Positions 41,835 through 43,163 of a DNA stretch of 43,163 nt are shown here, piece after piece. Positions within the stretch are counted from its first letter, which is position 1. Every line of letters starts with the position of its first letter. Made by a program: the position numbers and the translations under genes. Source of the stretch: an uncultured Acidobacteriota bacterium (GTDB taxonomy: Bacteria; Acidobacteriota; JAAYUB01); NCBI GenBank assembly GCA_937925645.1, contig CALAMB010000355.1, positions 1 to 43,163 on the forward strand. The letters are read 5' to 3'. Under the pieces are notes generated by a model. It made no database searches, was not told the DNA's origin, and worked only from the letters and a program-made list of their open reading frames with translations.

Positions 41835-43151
41835 TCATTTTGAGTTTGGCGCGCTCACCGGCGCCGACGGCACGGCGCCGAACACCGCATCCTCGATTAG
41901 GTACGTGCCCATCCATGGCGCGTTCTTGAAGCCGTCCCAGGCGGCCTCGGCGAATTTGCCCGACTCCAGCACGTAGAACAGCCAGTCGTCCAGGTAATCC
42001 AGTCCCTCCTGCGGGAAGCCGGAACCGATGTTCTGGAGCCAGCGCTGGTTCTCCACCTCGTGGGCGCCCACCGGCGGGCTGGTGATCACCGGCAGGCCCA
42101 GGGCGGTGTAGAAGGTAAGCTCCGACGGCTTGGTCCAGATGATGTCGGTGTCGTGGAGGGCGGCGTCCATCTTCTCGAAGTAGCCGAACTTGTCGGGCGC
42201 GAACACGACGTCGACGCCGCTGGCGATCCCCAGCCGCTCCAGCTCCTGCATGAAGAAGGTGTACACCTCCATCCGGATCCCCGCCACGAGGAACACCCGC
42301 ACCTCGCCCCGCTCGATCCGGCCGCGCAGCGCCTCCACGAGCTGGATGCCGATCTCGCGCTGGGCGCCGGCGCCGCCCACCAGGTACATGAGAGTGAGCG
42401 GCCGGCCCGACTCCTCCGTGATGTTGTCGATCCCGAGGTCCGCGGCCATGAGCGGCAGGTACTTCTGCCGGAATTTCAGCTTCGGGTCCAGGTTGGGGAT
42501 GCGCCGGGCCAGGTCGCGCCGGAGCACGGGGCACTCCTTGCCGCCCACCAGCGAGTCGGGGAGGGGAAAGCCCGTCTGGATGATGCGCTCGGGCGGCACG
42601 CCGTACTGGATGAGACGGGTCTTGGCGTGGCGCGACGGGGCCAGGTAGGTGATCCGCGACTCCTTCGGCTTGGGGGGGACCCAGACCCGGTTGATGTCGG
42701 TGTCGGTGACCACGCAGAACACCCGCTCCAGGCCGTGGTAGTCGGCGGCCAGCGCGGGGATGAAGTGGGTGGTCAGGATGGGCAGGTCCTTGAGGCGGAT
42801 GTAGTCGACGAGGCTCTTGCACAGGCCGCCCCGGATCTTGCGGTGGAGGAACAGCGCCGTGGTGGTGGGCTTGGACAGGTCGCGGAACGGGAAGAACGGC
42901 GAGATCCGCTGGAAGCGATCATAGAAGTCGAAGAGCAGGTGCAGCGGGAACGGGGCGTTGCGTAGCCGCGAGACGAACTCGTAGCCGCCGCGGGCGCGCT
43001 CCCAGTAGCGGTGCTCGTTGGGTGCGATGATCTGGTCGTTGTTGGCGGTGAGGATCCGTTCCTCGGCGATGGGCTGGAACGGGAAGGCGGCCCGCTGGTG
43101 CCCATAGCCCATGTCCACCGAGATGACCCACGCCTTGCGCTCTTCGGTCAT
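41835..43151 (-). CDS. GT-B glycosyltransferase (MGDG synthase/MurG-like)
   Basis: A 438-residue protein of the glycosyltransferase GT-B type related to monogalactosyldiacylglycerol synthases and MurG. The N-terminal half begins with VISVDMGYGHQRAA (9-22), the nucleotide-sugar glycolipid motif of this family. The C-terminal half ends with the donor-site pattern KPSELTFYTALGLPVITSPPVG and a nearby ENQRWL (about 345-385). No signal peptide is visible; it likely acts at the cytoplasmic face of the membrane on a lipid acceptor. The acceptor is not decided by sequence. The gene nearly reaches the window edge, so upstream neighbours and promoter are not visible. Confidence 0.8.
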   Translation of the reverse strand: MTEERKAWVISVDMGYGHQRAAFPFQPIAEERILTANNDQIIAPNEHRYWERARGGYEFVSRLRNAPFPLHLLFDFYDRFQRISPFFPFRDLSKPTTTALFLHRKIRGGLCKSLVDYIRLKDLPILTTHFIPALAADYHGLERVFCVVTDTDINRVWVPPKPKESRITYLAPSRHAKTRLIQYGVPPERIIQTGFPLPDSLVGGKECPVLRRDLARRIPNLDPKLKFRQKYLPLMAADLGIDNITEESGRPLTLMYLVGGAGAQREIGIQLVEALRGRIERGEVRVFLVAGIRMEVYTFFMQELERLGIASGVDVVFAPDKFGYFEKMDAALHDTDIIWTKPSELTFYTALGLPVITSPPVGAHEVENQRWLQNIGSGFPQEGLDYLDDWLFYVLESGKFAEAAWDGFKNAPWMGTYLIEDAVFGAVPSAPVSAPNSK

Positions 43152-43163
43152 GTGCGGCCTCCG

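Overview
The window is a GC-rich, gene-dense stretch from a Gram-negative bacterium. An lpxD (lipid A) gene, a murJ gene, an OmpA-type porin, a di-heme periplasmic peroxidase and many signal peptides show a diderm envelope. The mix of a sigma-70/ECF-like factor paired with a membrane Ser/Thr kinase, a regulator-propeller phosphatase, secreted FG-GAP and M16 proteins, and an anaerobe-type NuoE/NuoF redox operon is most like Acidobacteriota or a neighbouring phylum. That placement is inference from gene content only. No rRNA, tRNA, CRISPR array, insertion sequence, phage gene or integrase was seen, so this looks like ordinary chromosome.

Layout. 1-10.4 kb (+): a very large secreted ankyrin-repeat protein, a DUF169 protein, a multi-cluster ferredoxin-like protein, an OmpA family protein with a proline-rich linker and its own terminator, an FG-GAP/VCBS secreted protein and a small membrane protein. 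10.5-14.1 kb (-): a membrane Ser/Thr kinase translationally coupled to a sigma factor, and, behind a strong terminator, a small lipoprotein. 14.3-15.4 kb (+): a di-heme cytochrome c peroxidase. 15.5-20.5 kb (-): an internally duplicated membrane protein of unknown function and a 1152-residue periplasmic-propeller/PP2C phosphatase. 20.8-22.2 kb (+): a class II aldolase-like enzyme. 22.2-29.0 kb (-): a redox operon of NuoE, a HydB/HndC-type NuoF, and a 1248-residue fusion of 2Fe-2S, GltD/NfnB-like FAD/NAD(P), ferredoxin and molybdopterin-oxidoreductase modules, with a small secreted protein behind it. 29.3-30.2 kb (+): an internally duplicated zinc-ribbon protein. 30.3-35.5 kb (-): a DUF4412 protein, an M16 peptidase pair (one active, one inactive) and MurJ. 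35.7-38.3 kb (+): LpxD overlapping a DnaJ/TPR protein. 38.3-39.8 kb (-): a degenerate Fic-like protein and a PG-binding/CHAP protein. 40.0 kb (+): a cupin. 40.5-43.2 kb (-): a ThuA-like secreted protein and a GT-B glycosyltransferase.

The most interesting locus is the NuoE/NuoF/fusion operon. It has the parts of a flavin-based electron-bifurcating NAD(P) transhydrogenase: NuoF FMN site, extra Fe-S clusters, and a second FAD/NAD(P) module. There is no hydrogenase H-cluster subunit, and its formate-dehydrogenase-like domain appears to have lost the Cys/Sec molybdenum ligand. Other items worth attention are the degenerate Fic protein, the two internally duplicated proteins of unknown function, the kinase/sigma pair without an anti-sigma gene, and the propeller-phosphatase fusion. 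All calls rest on reading motifs and gene context by eye; no database search was possible.
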